Shown one piece after another: positions 1-11,207 of a stretch of 64,000 bases of DNA (its first letter is position 1; the number at the start of each line of letters is the position of its first letter). Below the pieces are notes generated by a model. It saw only the letters and a list, made by a program, of their open reading frames with translations, was not told the DNA's origin and made no database searches. The position numbers were made by a program, and so were the translations under genes. The DNA is from Photobacterium toruni (GTDB lineage Bacteria; Pseudomonadota; Gammaproteobacteria; Enterobacterales; Vibrionaceae). The stretch covers positions 310,001 to 374,000 of the forward strand of contig NZ_AP024854.1 of NCBI RefSeq assembly GCF_024529955.1, read 5' to 3'.

Positions 1-2
1 TA

Positions 3-77
3 CCAAAAGTGCCAATTGTAAATCAGACTGATTCGGTGGTACCAGTATTGAAGAAGGTGAATAATGCCGACCAATAA
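3..77 (+). CDS. mreC: Rod shape-determining protein MreC, C-terminal fragment
   Basis: An open frame enters from the left edge and stops at 75-77. It encodes about 24 residues rich in proline, valine and asparagine, like the low-complexity periplasmic tail of MreC. It overlaps the start of mreD by 14 bases, the arrangement expected for the mreBCD operon. MreC links the MreB cytoskeleton to the peptidoglycan elongation machinery. The assignment rests mainly on position because the fragment is short and its sequence is poorly conserved. Confidence 0.7.
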   Translation, partial: PKVPIVNQTDSVVPVLKKVNNADQ

Positions 78-552
78 AGCCCATGGACGAATCCGGATTT
101 GGTTATCATTTCTATTGGCATTAGTGTTGCAAGTTGTACCATGGCCAGGAGAACTTGAACCTTTTCGACCGTCATGGATAGTTTTAGTCATGTGCTATTG
201 GGTATTAGCATTACCACATCGCGTTAATGTCGGTACCGCTTTAGTGGTTGGCCTATTATGGGACTTAACATTAGGTTCAACATTGGGTGTACGTGGGTTA
301 ATGTTGTCGGTGATTGCTTATATTATTGCGCTTAATTTTAGGGTGTTGCGTAATTTGTCATTATGGCAGCAAGCAATTGTGATAGCGTTATTATCAGTGG
401 CCGCTAAGCTAATTGAATTTTGGGCCGAATATTTAGTGTCAAATATTAGTTTTTATCCGCAGCAGTTCTTTGCGGTGTTATTAAACTTTATATTATGGCC
501 ATGGTTATTTTTATTGCTGCGTCGAATTCGGCGCAAATTGGCAATTTGCTAA
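64..552 (+). CDS. mreD: Rod shape-determining protein MreD
   Basis: A 162-residue integral membrane protein, the same length as the E. coli protein. It has about five hydrophobic segments (roughly residues 12-30, 35-50, 55-75, 78-112 and 130-155) and a basic C-terminus. MreD belongs to the elongasome with MreB, MreC, RodA and PBP2 and helps set rod shape. The ATG lies inside the end of mreC, so translational coupling is likely. The gene is followed by a G/C hairpin and then maf and rng, the standard order in gammaproteobacteria. Confidence 0.93.
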   Translation: MPTNKAHGRIRIWLSFLLALVLQVVPWPGELEPFRPSWIVLVMCYWVLALPHRVNVGTALVVGLLWDLTLGSTLGVRGLMLSVIAYIIALNFRVLRNLSLWQQAIVIALLSVAAKLIEFWAEYLVSNISFYPQQFFAVLLNFILWPWLFLLLRRIRRKLAIC

Positions 553-568
553 TAATAATTACTCATAT

Positions 569-600
569 AGGGGGGAGCCAGTAGGTGTCCCCCTTTGTTC
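569..600 (+). terminator. Probable rho-independent terminator after mreD
   Basis: An eight-pair stem (569-576 with 588-595, G-rich then C-rich, one G-U pair) closes an 11-base loop and is followed by an interrupted T-rich tail. It would end mre transcription before maf. The broken T run suggests it may be leaky. Confidence 0.6.
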
Positions 601-687
601 TTTTAGCTCTTACATAAGTCAATTATTTAGTACGCTAGGGTTTGATAATAAATCACTTAGCAATCGACCATTTAATAAAGGATCACA

Positions 688-1260
688 ATGACTTCTCTTC
701 AACTTTATCTGGCCTCTGGATCGCCACGTCGAATGGAACTTTTAACTCAGCTTGGTTATAACTTTGAACGTATAGTGGTTGATGTTGAAGAATGCCATCA
801 AGCAGGCGAAACGGCGGCACAATATGTGCAGCGCTTATCTCGAGATAAAGCTTTCGCTGGTGTAAAAGCTGCTAATAATGACATTCCGGTACTCGGGGCT
901 GATACTATTGTTGTGGTAGATCAACAAATTCTAGAAAAACCAGTCGATTTTGAAGATGCAGCGCGTATGCTGAGGTTATTATCAGGACGACAGCATCAAG
1001 TGATGACAGCTGTTACCCTTGCAACACAATCGCACAGTCAAACATGTTTAGTGACCACTCAGGTATGGTTTAAAACTTTGTCGGATAACGATATTAAAAA
1101 ATATTGGCACAGTGGTGAACCGCAAGATAAAGCTGGAAGCTATGGCATTCAGGGAATAGGTGGCAAATTTATTACCCGTATTGATGGCAGTTATTATGCT
1201 GTGATGGGGTTACCATTAGTGGAAACCGACATCATGGTTCAAGATTTTTTAAAATTATAA
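688..1260 (+). CDS. maf: Maf-family nucleoside triphosphate pyrophosphatase (YhdE type)
   Basis: A 190-residue Maf/HAM1-like protein. The N-terminal SGSPRR motif (residues 11-16) binds the phosphates, and a GADTIVV segment near residue 70 supplies conserved acidic residues. Maf proteins hydrolyse non-canonical or pyrimidine NTPs; the YhdE subgroup prefers dTTP and UTP and has been linked to septum control. E. coli has two paralogues; a position between mreD and rng identifies this as the YhdE type rather than YceF. A short A/G-rich ribosome site precedes the ATG. Start and length agree with the family. Confidence 0.93.
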   Translation: MTSLQLYLASGSPRRMELLTQLGYNFERIVVDVEECHQAGETAAQYVQRLSRDKAFAGVKAANNDIPVLGADTIVVVDQQILEKPVDFEDAARMLRLLSGRQHQVMTAVTLATQSHSQTCLVTTQVWFKTLSDNDIKKYWHSGEPQDKAGSYGIQGIGGKFITRIDGSYYAVMGLPLVETDIMVQDFLKL

Positions 1261-1272
1261 GTAGAGGCAACC

Positions 1273-2742
1273 ATGGGCATTGAGCTGCTAATAAATGTCA
1301 CGCCAAGTGAAACGCGTGTCGCAATGATAGAGGGAGGTGTTTTGCAAGAGATTCACATTGAACGTGAATCAAAGCGAGGCATTGTTGGCAATATTTATAA
1401 AGGGCGTGTTAGTCGTGTCTTACCGGGAATGCAAGCAGCATTTGTTGATATCGGTTTAGATAAAGCGGCATTTTTGCATGCGTCAGATATTGTTCCACAT
1501 ACCGAATGTGTGGCAGAAAATGAAAAGAAACAATTTAAAGTTCGTGATATTTCTGAATTAGTCCGTCAAGGGCAAGATATTGTGGTGCAAGTGGTTAAAG
1601 ATCCATTAGGAACTAAAGGCGCTCGTTTAACCACTGATATTACATTACCTTCGCGTTATTTAGTGTTTATGCCTGGCGCTAGTCATGTTGGTGTATCACA
1701 ACGAATTGAATGTGAAAAAGAACGCGAACGTTTAAAAAAAGCAGTATCACAACATTGTGATCATCTTGGTGGTTTTATTATTCGTACCGCAGCTGAAGGT
1801 GCTGATCCTGATGAAGTGGCACAAGATGCGGCATTTTTAAAACACTTGTGGCGTAAAGTTATTGAGCGTCGTGCTAAATATAAACCTCGTTCAATGTTAT
1901 ATGGTGAATTAGGATTAGCACAGCGTATTTTACGTGATTTTGTTGGCACTCAAATTGATCATATTCAAGTCGATTCGCGAGTTGCATTTGATAGACTCAA
2001 AGAATTTACTGATGAGTTTGTACCTGAAGTTACCGAAAATATTGAGTATTATTCTGGGGACCAACCTATTTTTGATCTTTATGATACTGAAGCTGAAATT
2101 CAACGTTCGCTTGATCGTAAAGTAGAAATGAAATCGGGTGGTTACTTAATTATCGATCAAACTGAAGCTATGACCACTATTGATATTAATACTGGTGCCT
2201 TTGTGGGTCGTCGTAATCTTGATGAAACTATTTTTAATACCAATATTGAAGCGACTAAAGTCATTGCACGTCAATTACGGTTACGTAATTTAGGTGGCAT
2301 TATTATTATCGATTTTATTGATATGGTATTAGATGAGCATCAACGTCGTGTTTTACAGGCCTTAGAGCAAGCGCTGTCATTTGATCGGGTAAAAACAAAC
2401 GTTAATGGTTTTACGCAGCTTGGATTAGTTGAAATGACCCGTAAGCGTACCCGTGAAAGTATTGAGCATGTATTATGTAATACTTGTCCTTCTTGTGAAG
2501 GTCGCGGCACCGTTAAAACGGTTGAAAGTGTGTGTTACGAAATTTTACGTGAAATTACACGGGTTAACCGCGCTTATGATGCTGATCGATTTGTCGTTTA
2601 TGTATCATCAGCGGTTGGGGATGCTTTAGCTGGGGATGAGTATCATGCACTGGCTGAGCTAGAAGTATTTATTGGTAAGCAAGTAAAAATCAAACCAGAG
2701 CCGCTGTATACTCAAGAGCAGTTTGATGTCGTTATGATGTAA
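1273..2742 (+). CDS. rng: Ribonuclease G
   Basis: A 489-residue protein, identical in length to E. coli RNase G. An S1-like RNA-binding region occupies roughly residues 35-125, and the RNase E/G catalytic core follows. The metal-binding aspartates are visible at D304 (in TTIDIN) and D347 (in IIIDFID). Cysteines at 405 and 408 in the CPSCEGRG motif form the zinc link used for dimerisation. The enzyme matures the 5' end of 16S rRNA and helps decay some mRNAs. It lacks the long C-terminal scaffold of RNase E. It starts 12 bases after maf, so the two are probably co-transcribed. Confidence 0.97.
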   Translation: MGIELLINVTPSETRVAMIEGGVLQEIHIERESKRGIVGNIYKGRVSRVLPGMQAAFVDIGLDKAAFLHASDIVPHTECVAENEKKQFKVRDISELVRQGQDIVVQVVKDPLGTKGARLTTDITLPSRYLVFMPGASHVGVSQRIECEKERERLKKAVSQHCDHLGGFIIRTAAEGADPDEVAQDAAFLKHLWRKVIERRAKYKPRSMLYGELGLAQRILRDFVGTQIDHIQVDSRVAFDRLKEFTDEFVPEVTENIEYYSGDQPIFDLYDTEAEIQRSLDRKVEMKSGGYLIIDQTEAMTTIDINTGAFVGRRNLDETIFNTNIEATKVIARQLRLRNLGGIIIIDFIDMVLDEHQRRVLQALEQALSFDRVKTNVNGFTQLGLVEMTRKRTRESIEHVLCNTCPSCEGRGTVKTVESVCYEILREITRVNRAYDADRFVVYVSSAVGDALAGDEYHALAELEVFIGKQVKIKPEPLYTQEQFDVVMM

Positions 2743-2764
2743 TGTATTTAAAGAGGAAGTAATA

Positions 2765-5700
2765 GTGCCAAAAATACTCGTACGTCTTGTACGCAGTGGA
2801 TTGTGGTTAATAGTGATTGTATCGTTATTATTAGCATCATTAATCACTAGTCTAAGGTTAATACTTCCTCATCTTAATGATTACCGCCAGCCGATAGCTC
2901 ACTGGATCTCGCAGCAGGCGAATGCCACATTAAAATTAACATCGATTGAAGGGGCCTGGCAAGTTGCTGGGCCTGCTATCACTGTGACGGGTATTTCAAT
3001 ATCAGCACAACCGCATTCACCACCACTTGCTAATATTGGTCAGGTATCATTTTATTTTGATATTTGGCATTCTGCATTGCATCTACGTCCTATTTTTAAA
3101 CAAGTAACTATTAGTCACGTTGATATTGATCTAACTAAAATAAAGTCACCATCATCGTCAGAGTCAGAAAGTGTTGCTGATGTCAGTTTAGCTCAACGTT
3201 TAGAACAGGTGTTTTTTACTCGTTTAGGGCAATTTCAACTCCTCGATTCATCAGTATCTTTTGTTGCACCATCAGGATCTCAACAACAACTTAATATTAA
3301 ACAGTTAGACTGGGTCAATGTCGATGGTCGTCATTTGGCGCAAGGAAGTATTAATTTTTCTAATTCTGATCTCGGGCAACTCGCCATTAAAGCCAATGTA
3401 TCAGAACAAGGGGGCCTCAATAGCTTATCTGGTTTGGTATATATAAAAGGTGAGCATGTATCTGTAACCCCATGGCTTAATAAGCAATTTGCTAGTGTTG
3501 CAAATATTACGCATAGTGAAATTGGGGTTGAAGCATGGTTGACGCTCAAGCAAGGACAGATTGAAAGTAGTACTGCAAAAATTAATAACAGTACTATTGA
3601 TTGGCAAGTCAGTAAGCAGCAGCATCAAATTAAGATTAAACATGGGCTGGTGGCATTAAGACCGATTCGATTACCCGATGGTTCACGTAGCTGGCGGATT
3701 GATACAGAAAAATTTGCTATTTATACCGATGATGTTGCATGGCCAACATTTGATATTGCAGGACAATTAAGTTTTGGTAAACACGATCAATTAAACCAAT
3801 GGAAATTGGCGTTAAGTAATATTGCCTTGCAGCGATTGGTACCACTAATGAACTTTTTGCCGTCAACAAATAAGTTGGTTAATGCTGTTCAACATCTTAA
3901 GCCTAACGGATTATTAACGCATATTCGTGTTGCGGGAGAGGCGAATAACGTCCCTCGTTTTTCATTTAATGTGCAGCAATTAAGTGTTAAACCATGGCAG
4001 TGGATCCCTGGAATCAATCATTTGAATGCCACTATTGCTGGAGATGGTTTGCAAGGTAAAGTGACACTTAATGTCGCTACGGATAGTTTTGCTTATAAAA
4101 AGGTGTTTGCTAAGCCTTTAAAAATAAACCAAGCCCAAGTACAGGCTTATTGGCATAGCGATGGGCAACAAACAACGTTATGGAGTGATAAACTGGCCGT
4201 TGTTACGCCAGATTTAACTTTTTCAGGGCAAGCTCGTGTTGATATACCAATAACGGGTTCGCCATGGCTCTCATTATTTGGTGAGGCAAATGTCGTTGAT
4301 GCCGGCCAAACTTGGCGTTATTTACCACGGCCAGCATTGGGTAATGATCTTACCGATTATTTATCAACTGCGATTAAAGGCGGCAAGGTTAAGTCTGCTC
4401 GTATTTTATGGTATGGCGCGCTTGATGCTTTTCCTTACCAACATCATGATGGTATTTTTCAAGCATTTGTGCCATTAACACAGGCTAAATTTAGTTTTGA
4501 TCCTGAGTGGCCACTGTTACGAGATATGACGCTTAATTTGTTATTTGAAAATGACAAAATGTACATTCATTCTAATCATGTCAAAACACTAGGAGCCAGT
4601 AGCTCTAAAGTTGTGGGTGAAGCAGATTTAACTCCAAATGGACAGCTTAAACTAGCAATAGACCTTGCTGCTACTGGGCCACAAGTTCGTCAATATATGC
4701 AACAGAGTCCATTGGCCGATTCTGTTGGTAGTGCATTGAAAACCATAGCGGTAAAAGGGGCTGTTACTGCAAAGCTTAATTTGAATATTCCATTTGATGG
4801 GACGGATGTTGATGCGAGCGGCAAGGTGTCTTTTAAGCACAATCCGATCATATTAATGACGCCGCGGTTAGCGATTGAAAACGTTAATGGTAGCTTGAGT
4901 TTTCATAATAATAAGATTCAAGCACAAGGGCTAACCGGGCTGTTATATCAGCAACCGATCACCTTTGGTTTTGATGGCAATAACGTTAAAAAATCGACTG
5001 ATTATAACGTTAATGTTAGCGTTAGTGGACGCGAACAAATAGCTAAATTAAATGATTATTTACCAGCGGTTGTGTTAAATAATGTTAGCGGAAGCAGTGA
5101 TTGGCAAGCTCAGGTTGGAGTAAAAATCAAACCCAACGATGTTAATTATAAGGTTGATATTACGCTGCCATTAATGCATATCAGTACGCAATTACCTTAT
5201 CCATTACAACAACCTCAAAGCTCTACAGCTGCGTTAATGGTGAGTGTTGAAGGCAATAAAACCCAGTTGTATGCTCAAGCTTTATTACCGGATGTTAGTT
5301 ATCAAGCACAAGTATCGTTGTTAACATCAATACCAAAAATTACAGCCAGTAATTTGATCATCGGTGAGAGAGGGGTATTAACTCAGCGGTTACAAGGTCA
5401 GCAAATACAGCTTAATAGTCGTCACTTTAATGCCGATAAATGGCTCGATATTGTTAAGCCATTAATGGCAAAAAGTTCACCATTATCTTCAACAGTAACA
5501 GCCCATGGCACAGCATTTTCATTACCATTACCGACACGAGTGACAGCAAAAATAGGTCAATTAACCTTAGGCGGTCTCAATTGGCATCAACTTGATATGC
5601 TTGCAACGCGTGGGCAAGGGTGGTCAATAAAACTGGCATCTCGAGAAGCAAATGGTTATATATCATGGATAAAAAATCAGCCATTAAATGTTATTCTAAA

Positions 5701-6661
5701 ATCGTTACACCTTAATTTACCTCAATTTAATCAACAGCCTCCGGCCGAATTATTAAGTCCATTATTAACGGCACAACCACGATCAACCTTGGTCACCGCG
5801 AGTGATAGCAGCATCATGGCTGCAATACCTGCGATAGATTTGTCGATTGCTGATGCTTGGTTGCAAGGTTACCGATTGGGCGCTGTCACTGCGACATTAA
5901 CTAAGCATAATAAACAACTACAATTACAGCAGTTTAAGATTCAATCTGGAAATGTGAAATTAACAGCCTCTGGTGATTGGAGCATACGCCAACATCAGAA
6001 TCGTACTAAACTTGATGCTGTTATTAGTGGTAGTAATAGTACAGATCTCCTTGATCGATTTGGTATCTCTGGTGGAGTACAAAATGCATCATTTAATACG
6101 CATGTCACCGTTAACTGGCAAGGTACGCCTTGGGGGATTGATCGTACAACATTAAATGGTACGGTGAAGACCGATATTGGCAAAGGGATCGTTAGTGGTG
6201 TCGGTGGTGCAGGACGACTTTTAGGTTTATTTAGTCTTGATTCCATTATTCGAAAAATGAAACTCGATTTTTCAGGGGTATTTGATAATGGCTTAGCCTT
6301 TAATTATATTCGTGGTGACGGCACTATTAAAAACGGTATTTTCGATAGCGATAATATTAAGATGCAGGCGTTAGCGGGTGATATGTATATCAACGGCAAA
6401 GTGAATCTGATTGATGAAAAGGTAAATGCTAACGTTAAGTTTATTCCTGATTTTACCTCAGGATTACCCGTGATGACGGCTTTTGCTGTTGCACCGCAAG
6501 TCGCCTTGTATGTGTTTGCGATTTCCACCGTGCTATCACCGGTATTAGATGTGATTACTCAGGTGAATTACCAAATCACAGGACCAATAGCCTCACCAAA
6601 GGTTGTCGAGCGCTCTCGCTTTGAAGGTGAATATAAAATTCCAGAGAGTAATCGTTTTTAA
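2765..6661 (+). CDS. yhdP: AsmA-like inner-membrane protein YhdP
   Basis: A 1298-residue protein with one N-terminal membrane segment (about residues 10-33) and a very long periplasmic region rich in beta-strand sequence, ending in the conserved DUF3971/AsmA-like C-terminal domain. YhdP and its relatives TamB and YdbH are proposed bridges that move phospholipids from the inner to the outer membrane. The start codon is GTG at 2765, behind a good AGAGGA ribosome site; this keeps the basic residues before the membrane segment. It lies 22 bases after rng, a conserved pairing. Confidence 0.93.
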   Translation: MPKILVRLVRSGLWLIVIVSLLLASLITSLRLILPHLNDYRQPIAHWISQQANATLKLTSIEGAWQVAGPAITVTGISISAQPHSPPLANIGQVSFYFDIWHSALHLRPIFKQVTISHVDIDLTKIKSPSSSESESVADVSLAQRLEQVFFTRLGQFQLLDSSVSFVAPSGSQQQLNIKQLDWVNVDGRHLAQGSINFSNSDLGQLAIKANVSEQGGLNSLSGLVYIKGEHVSVTPWLNKQFASVANITHSEIGVEAWLTLKQGQIESSTAKINNSTIDWQVSKQQHQIKIKHGLVALRPIRLPDGSRSWRIDTEKFAIYTDDVAWPTFDIAGQLSFGKHDQLNQWKLALSNIALQRLVPLMNFLPSTNKLVNAVQHLKPNGLLTHIRVAGEANNVPRFSFNVQQLSVKPWQWIPGINHLNATIAGDGLQGKVTLNVATDSFAYKKVFAKPLKINQAQVQAYWHSDGQQTTLWSDKLAVVTPDLTFSGQARVDIPITGSPWLSLFGEANVVDAGQTWRYLPRPALGNDLTDYLSTAIKGGKVKSARILWYGALDAFPYQHHDGIFQAFVPLTQAKFSFDPEWPLLRDMTLNLLFENDKMYIHSNHVKTLGASSSKVVGEADLTPNGQLKLAIDLAATGPQVRQYMQQSPLADSVGSALKTIAVKGAVTAKLNLNIPFDGTDVDASGKVSFKHNPIILMTPRLAIENVNGSLSFHNNKIQAQGLTGLLYQQPITFGFDGNNVKKSTDYNVNVSVSGREQIAKLNDYLPAVVLNNVSGSSDWQAQVGVKIKPNDVNYKVDITLPLMHISTQLPYPLQQPQSSTAALMVSVEGNKTQLYAQALLPDVSYQAQVSLLTSIPKITASNLIIGERGVLTQRLQGQQIQLNSRHFNADKWLDIVKPLMAKSSPLSSTVTAHGTAFSLPLPTRVTAKIGQLTLGGLNWHQLDMLATRGQGWSIKLASREANGYISWIKNQPLNVILKSLHLNLPQFNQQPPAELLSPLLTAQPRSTLVTASDSSIMAAIPAIDLSIADAWLQGYRLGAVTATLTKHNKQLQLQQFKIQSGNVKLTASGDWSIRQHQNRTKLDAVISGSNSTDLLDRFGISGGVQNASFNTHVTVNWQGTPWGIDRTTLNGTVKTDIGKGIVSGVGGAGRLLGLFSLDSIIRKMKLDFSGVFDNGLAFNYIRGDGTIKNGIFDSDNIKMQALAGDMYINGKVNLIDEKVNANVKFIPDFTSGLPVMTAFAVAPQVALYVFAISTVLSPVLDVITQVNYQITGPIASPKVVERSRFEGEYKIPESNRF

Positions 6662-6748
6662 GAATAAGTGTTTAAAGTGGTGCTTGTTACAAGCATTGTG
6701 ATGATTGATACATCAGCTGTATATCAGTAATAGTTCAGGGAGATTGCC

Positions 6749-7570
6749 ATGACAAAGATTGGTGTAGTACAAATGAACTCAGGCACTGATCCTGAGCGTA
6801 ACCTGAGCCAAATAAAGAAGTTTATGCAAGGGTTACAACTACAAGGCGCTAAATTAGTTGTTACTCCTGAAAATAGTGTTGTTTTTGGTAGTAAAGCAGA
6901 TTATCAACGTTGGGCTGAGCCATTAGGCAGTGGTCCATTGCAGCAACAATTATCCCAGTATTCGCAGCAATTAGGGCTTTGGCTACTAATTGGCTCAATG
7001 CCGATTTTACAAGCGGATGGTAGCATAACGACAACCTCGGTATTATTTGATGATCAAGGTAAGATCCATGCTCATTATAATAAAATGCATATGTTTGATG
7101 TTAATGTTGCTGATAAACATCATAGTTACCGAGAGTCTGATACCTTTAAAGCGGGCGATGATATTAAAGTGATTAATACTCCTTTTGGTAAATTAGGTTT
7201 ATCGATTTGTTATGATCTTCGTTTTCCACAGCTTTATGGTGAGTTACGTCAGCAAGGTGCTGATATTATTATTATTCCGGCCGCATTCACTAAGTTGACT
7301 GGACGGGCTCATTGGGAAATATTAGTCCGCGCTCGTGCGATTGAAACCCAATGTTGGGTCGTTGCAGCTGCACAATCGGGTGATCACAGTGAAACGCGAG
7401 AAACATGGGGTCATTCAATGATTGTTGATCCATGGGGGCAAGTGGTTGCTTGCCAACAACAAGGTACGGGTGTTCTGACAGCAAATGTTGATTTACAATT
7501 AGCACATAAGATCCGTACTAATATGCCAGTGGCTGATCATGCCCGATTAGTGTTCAGTCATATTCAATAA
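6749..7570 (+). CDS. Nitrilase-family amidase (Nit1/YbeM-like, probable deaminated glutathione amidase)
   Basis: A 273-residue carbon-nitrogen hydrolase. The catalytic triad of the superfamily is visible: E41 in the TPEN segment, K112 in NKMHMFD and C154 in SICYDLRFP. The Nit1 branch removes deaminated glutathione, a repair task, and this is the most likely role. Substrate cannot be proved from sequence. The gene sits between yhdP and tldD, as in many Vibrionaceae and Shewanella genomes. A GGGAG ribosome site lies eight bases before the ATG. Confidence 0.85.
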   Translation: MTKIGVVQMNSGTDPERNLSQIKKFMQGLQLQGAKLVVTPENSVVFGSKADYQRWAEPLGSGPLQQQLSQYSQQLGLWLLIGSMPILQADGSITTTSVLFDDQGKIHAHYNKMHMFDVNVADKHHSYRESDTFKAGDDIKVINTPFGKLGLSICYDLRFPQLYGELRQQGADIIIIPAAFTKLTGRAHWEILVRARAIETQCWVVAAAQSGDHSETRETWGHSMIVDPWGQVVACQQQGTGVLTANVDLQLAHKIRTNMPVADHARLVFSHIQ

Positions 7571-7584
7571 CTAAGAGCAAATTA

Positions 7585-9033
7585 ATGACCCTTAACACTG
7601 TAGAAAGTACCATGCTAGACCAATCTGGTCTTGGTCGTGATGAATTGCATAACATTCTTGGCTTAATTGCTACTCGTGATGTTGATTATGCTGATATATA
7701 TTTCCAGTCATGCTGGCATGAGTCGTTAGTTTTAGAAGACAGTATCATTAAAGATGGCTCGTTTAATATTGATCGTGGTGTCGGTATTCGTGCTGTTGCG
7801 GGTGAGAAAACAGGTTTTGCTTACTCAGATCAAATTAATTTATTAGCACTGACACAAAGTGCAAAAGCGGCTCGCGGTATTGTTCGTCAGGGCGGTAATG
7901 GCAAAGTACATACTTTTGCGCCGATGGCATCTTCTGGTATTTATTCACCAATCAATCCATTAGGTAGTTTTGATAAATACCAAAAAATCGCCTTACTTGA
8001 AGAAATTGATCGCTACATTCGCACTAAAGAACCGCTAGTAACTGAAGTTTCAGCTAGCATTAACGGTGTCTACGAAGAAGTATTAGTCGCTGCATTAGAT
8101 GGCACTTATGCCGCTGATATTCGTCCATTAGTTCGATTATCAATTACAGTCTTAGTGGAAAAAGGCGATAAACGTGAACGTGGTAGTGCTGGTGGCGGTG
8201 GTCGTTATGGCTATGAAACGTTTTTGACTGAAGATTCTACCGGTAAAAGCCAAGCGATCTTTTTTGCCGATGAAGCGATTCGTCAAGCATTAGTTAACCT
8301 TGAAGCCGATGCAGCTCCAGCTGGCACTATGCCAATAGTACTAGGCGCTGGTTGGCCCGGCGTGTTATTGCATGAAGCTGTGGGTCATGGGTTAGAAGGG
8401 GATTTTAACCGTAAAGGCTCATCAATGTTTGCAGGCCAAATTGGGCAGCAAGTCACTTCTCCATTATGTACTATTGTTGATGATGGTACGTTGGTTAATC
8501 GTCGTGGTTCAATTAACATTGATGATGAAGGTACGCCAGCGCAACACAATGTACTTGTTGAAGGTGGTAAGCTTAAAGGCTATATGCAAGATAAGCTCAA
8601 TGCCCGCTTAATGAGCGTCGCACCGACAGGTAACGGTCGCCGTGAGTCTTATGCGCATTTACCAATGCCACGTATGACTAATACCTATATGTTACCGGGT
8701 GAGCATACGCCTGAAGAAATCATTGCTAGTGTTAAAAATGGTATCTATGCGCCAAACTTTGGTGGTGGTCAGGTTGATATTACTTCGGGTAAGTTTGTAT
8801 TCTCTGCGTCAGAAGCATATTTAATTGAAAACGGTAAAGTAACCCGTCCAATTAAAGGTGCAACCTTAATCGGCAGTGGTATAGAAGCAATGCAGCAGGT
8901 ATCGATGGTCGGTAATGACCTTGATATCGACCGTGGCGTGGGTGTGTGTGGTAAAGCCGGACAAAGCGTACCTGTTGGCGTTGGTCAACCAACCTTGAAA
9001 ATTGATTCAATGACCGTTGGTGGTACTGAATAA
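7585..9033 (+). CDS. tldD: Metalloprotease subunit TldD
   Basis: A 482-residue protein closely resembling E. coli TldD throughout. The zinc-binding HEAVGH motif spans residues 263-268, and the C-terminal half carries the conserved [15 protein letters not shown] segment. TldD pairs with TldE (PmbA) to form a heterodimeric protease that degrades unfolded peptides; in E. coli it matures microcin B17 and degrades CcdA antitoxin. The partner gene tldE lies just beyond darP at 9777. The gene ends at a strong bidirectional terminator. Confidence 0.97.
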   Translation: MTLNTVESTMLDQSGLGRDELHNILGLIATRDVDYADIYFQSCWHESLVLEDSIIKDGSFNIDRGVGIRAVAGEKTGFAYSDQINLLALTQSAKAARGIVRQGGNGKVHTFAPMASSGIYSPINPLGSFDKYQKIALLEEIDRYIRTKEPLVTEVSASINGVYEEVLVAALDGTYAADIRPLVRLSITVLVEKGDKRERGSAGGGGRYGYETFLTEDSTGKSQAIFFADEAIRQALVNLEADAAPAGTMPIVLGAGWPGVLLHEAVGHGLEGDFNRKGSSMFAGQIGQQVTSPLCTIVDDGTLVNRRGSINIDDEGTPAQHNVLVEGGKLKGYMQDKLNARLMSVAPTGNGRRESYAHLPMPRMTNTYMLPGEHTPEEIIASVKNGIYAPNFGGGQVDITSGKFVFSASEAYLIENGKVTRPIKGATLIGSGIEAMQQVSMVGNDLDIDRGVGVCGKAGQSVPVGVGQPTLKIDSMTVGGTE

Positions 9034-9081
9034 TTTTTTATTGTGACATAGCGTTATATAACTAGCGTGTTTCAATAAAAT

Positions 9082-9111
9082 AAAATGCCAGCAGTAATGC
9101 TGGCATTTTTT
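9082..9111. terminator. Bidirectional terminator between tldD and darP
   Basis: An eleven-pair stem (9082-9092 with 9099-9109) closes a six-base loop. A runs on the left and T runs on the right let it act for tldD on the plus strand and for darP on the minus strand. Confidence 0.9.
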
Positions 9112-9137
9112 GTTTATATGCACATTAATCAAATTGA

Positions 9138-9674
9138 TTAATCAGCAAGGTAGAGCGATTTCAGATACTGAAAGATCTCACGGTATGCTTTACCTGGCTT
9201 TTCTTGAGCTTTTTCTTTCGCTGCTTGACGCATCAATTGGCGTAGGTGTTGGCGATCAGCATCGGGATGATCAACCAAAATTGCATTTAGCATGCTGTCA
9301 CCGTTCTCAATCAATTTGTCACGCTTAATTTCTAGTTTCTTAAGGGCAACAGTGTGCTGAGAGTGCTTATTATTTAATTTGTCGAGTGCGGCTTGAATTG
9401 GCTCGAGATCCATATGACGCATCTGCTTACCAATAAACTGCAACTGACGACGACGCGCTTCTTTACTAAAGCGTTGTGCGTCTTTAATTGCGGCCATCAT
9501 TTCTTCATCTAATGGCACTTTTGCTAGCGCGTTGGGGGTTAATTCAACTAACGCTTCACCAATTTTCTGCAACTCTTCCATGTCGCGTTTCATCTCGGAC
9601 TTACTTACCCAGATGATTTCTTCTTCTTCATCCCAAGGGGCTTTTTTATTTTTACGGCTCATAAATGGGCTCAC
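9138..9674 (-). CDS. darP: Ribosome biogenesis factor DarP (YjgA)
   Basis: A 178-residue, highly charged helical protein of the DUF615 family. DarP (formerly YjgA) associates with late 50S precursors and promotes maturation of the peptidyl transferase centre. An acidic stretch near residues 14-20 (DEEEEI) follows a basic N-terminus. It is divergent from tldE at 9777 and convergent with tldD, the usual gammaproteobacterial arrangement. The length matches the E. coli protein (about 183 residues). Confidence 0.94.
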   Translation of the reverse strand: MSPFMSRKNKKAPWDEEEEIIWVSKSEMKRDMEELQKIGEALVELTPNALAKVPLDEEMMAAIKDAQRFSKEARRRQLQFIGKQMRHMDLEPIQAALDKLNNKHSQHTVALKKLEIKRDKLIENGDSMLNAILVDHPDADRQHLRQLMRQAAKEKAQEKPGKAYREIFQYLKSLYLAD

Positions 9675-9776
9675 TTATTGTATCAATAGTTCTATTTTAT
9701 CAGTTTAATAACGATTTTGGGCGTAAATTACATTATTCTATAACTAATAAGCTAAACCCTAACCTTAAGTGATTGT

Positions 9777-11120
9777 ATGGACGTAAGAGAACAGGTTGCT
9801 CATCAGCGTGTTGAACTTGAAGCCGCAGTAGCAAAAGCGCTTGAAGTTGCTGGTAAACAGGCTGATGCAGCCGAAGTAGCCATTAACAAAACAACAGGTA
9901 TCAGTGTTTCAACTCGCATGTGTGAAGTTGAAAATGTTGAATTTAATAGTGATGGTGCGCTGGGCATTACGGTCTATCGCGGTAACCGTAAAGGCAGTGC
10001 ATCAACATCAGATTTAAGTGAAGCGGCGATTGCTCAAACGGTTGCAGCAGCATTAGATATTGCCAATTACACCTCTGAAGATCCATTTGCAGGTCCTGGC
10101 CCTGCGGATCTTATGGCGCGTAATATTCCTGATTTGGATTTATTTCATCCTGATGAGCCTGAACCTGATCGTGCTGCTGCGATTGCGATTGCTGCCGAAG
10201 AAGCTGCGCTTGCGTTTGATCCACGAGTAAAACAAAGTGATGGTGCGAGTTATGATAGCCATTACGGTGTGCGTGTTTATGGTAACAGTCATGGCATGTT
10301 AGCCAGTTATGCTTCTAGTCGTCATAGCATCAGTTGTTGTGTGATCAGTGAAGGTAAAGATGGCAATATGGAGCGTGATTATAGCTATACGACGTCACGC
10401 TTAGCGTCTGATATGTGGACGCCAGAACGTGTGGGTCGTCATGCTGCAGAGCGTACTGTTAGCCGTATTGATCCGCAAAAACTGACGACGCGTGAAGCGC
10501 CGGTGATGTTTGCTGCCGATATTGCCACCGGATTATTTGGTCATTTAGTGATGGGGATCAGCGGCGCGAATTTATACCGTAAATCATCATTTTTACTGGA
10601 TAAGCTTGGTGAGCAGATTTTCCCTGAATGGTTAAATATTAGTGAGCGTCCTCATATTCTACGTGGAATGGCAAGTACGCCGTTTGATAGTGAAGGTTTA
10701 GCGACTTATGATCGTGAAATTATCACCGGCGGCGCACTGCAAACATATCTGTTGACCAGCTATGCCGCACGTAAGATGAATATGCAGCCAACAGGTCATG
10801 CTGGTGGTATTCATAACTGGTTGGTGTCATCAACCGGTGAAAGCTTTGAGCAAATGCTGAAGAAGATGGATCGTGGTTTATTGGTGACAGAATTGATGGG
10901 CCAAGGGGTTAACATTATCACTGGTGATTACTCGCGTGGTGCTGCTGGCTTCTGGGTTGAGAATGGTCAAATTCAATACCCTGTCTCTGAAATTACCATT
11001 GCCGGTAACCTTAAAGATATGATGCAAAATATTGTTGCGATTGGTAGTGATACCGAAACCCGTAGTCAGATTCTAACGGGCTCAATGCTGTTAGATTCGA
11101 TGAAAATTGCGGGTGAATAA
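9777..11120 (+). CDS. pmbA: Metalloprotease subunit TldE (PmbA)
   Basis: A 447-residue TldD/PmbA-family protein that lacks the HExxxH zinc motif of TldD, as expected for the non-catalytic partner. It keeps the family segment around [12 protein letters not shown] near the C-terminus. With TldD it forms a heterodimeric peptidase. The ATG at 9777 gives a product close to the E. coli length (450). It is separated from tldD by darP on the opposite strand and has its own promoter region within about 100 bases. It ends at a 16-pair terminator shared with mgtE. Confidence 0.96.
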   Translation: MDVREQVAHQRVELEAAVAKALEVAGKQADAAEVAINKTTGISVSTRMCEVENVEFNSDGALGITVYRGNRKGSASTSDLSEAAIAQTVAAALDIANYTSEDPFAGPGPADLMARNIPDLDLFHPDEPEPDRAAAIAIAAEEAALAFDPRVKQSDGASYDSHYGVRVYGNSHGMLASYASSRHSISCCVISEGKDGNMERDYSYTTSRLASDMWTPERVGRHAAERTVSRIDPQKLTTREAPVMFAADIATGLFGHLVMGISGANLYRKSSFLLDKLGEQIFPEWLNISERPHILRGMASTPFDSEGLATYDREIITGGALQTYLLTSYAARKMNMQPTGHAGGIHNWLVSSTGESFEQMLKKMDRGLLVTELMGQGVNIITGDYSRGAAGFWVENGQIQYPVSEITIAGNLKDMMQNIVAIGSDTETRSQILTGSMLLDSMKIAGE

Positions 11121-11150
11121 TCGTATTTAATTAAGCGATAGCCTAACAAT

Positions 11151-11186
11151 AAAAAGCCCGTATCAATTATTTGATACGGGCTTTTT
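11151..11186. terminator. Bidirectional terminator between pmbA and mgtE
   Basis: A perfect 16-pair stem (11151-11166 with 11171-11186) closes a TTAT loop. Five A residues on one side and five T residues on the other make it symmetrical, so it serves both converging genes. Confidence 0.95.
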
Positions 11187-11207
11187 GATAGGTTCAGTAA
11201 TGGTGAA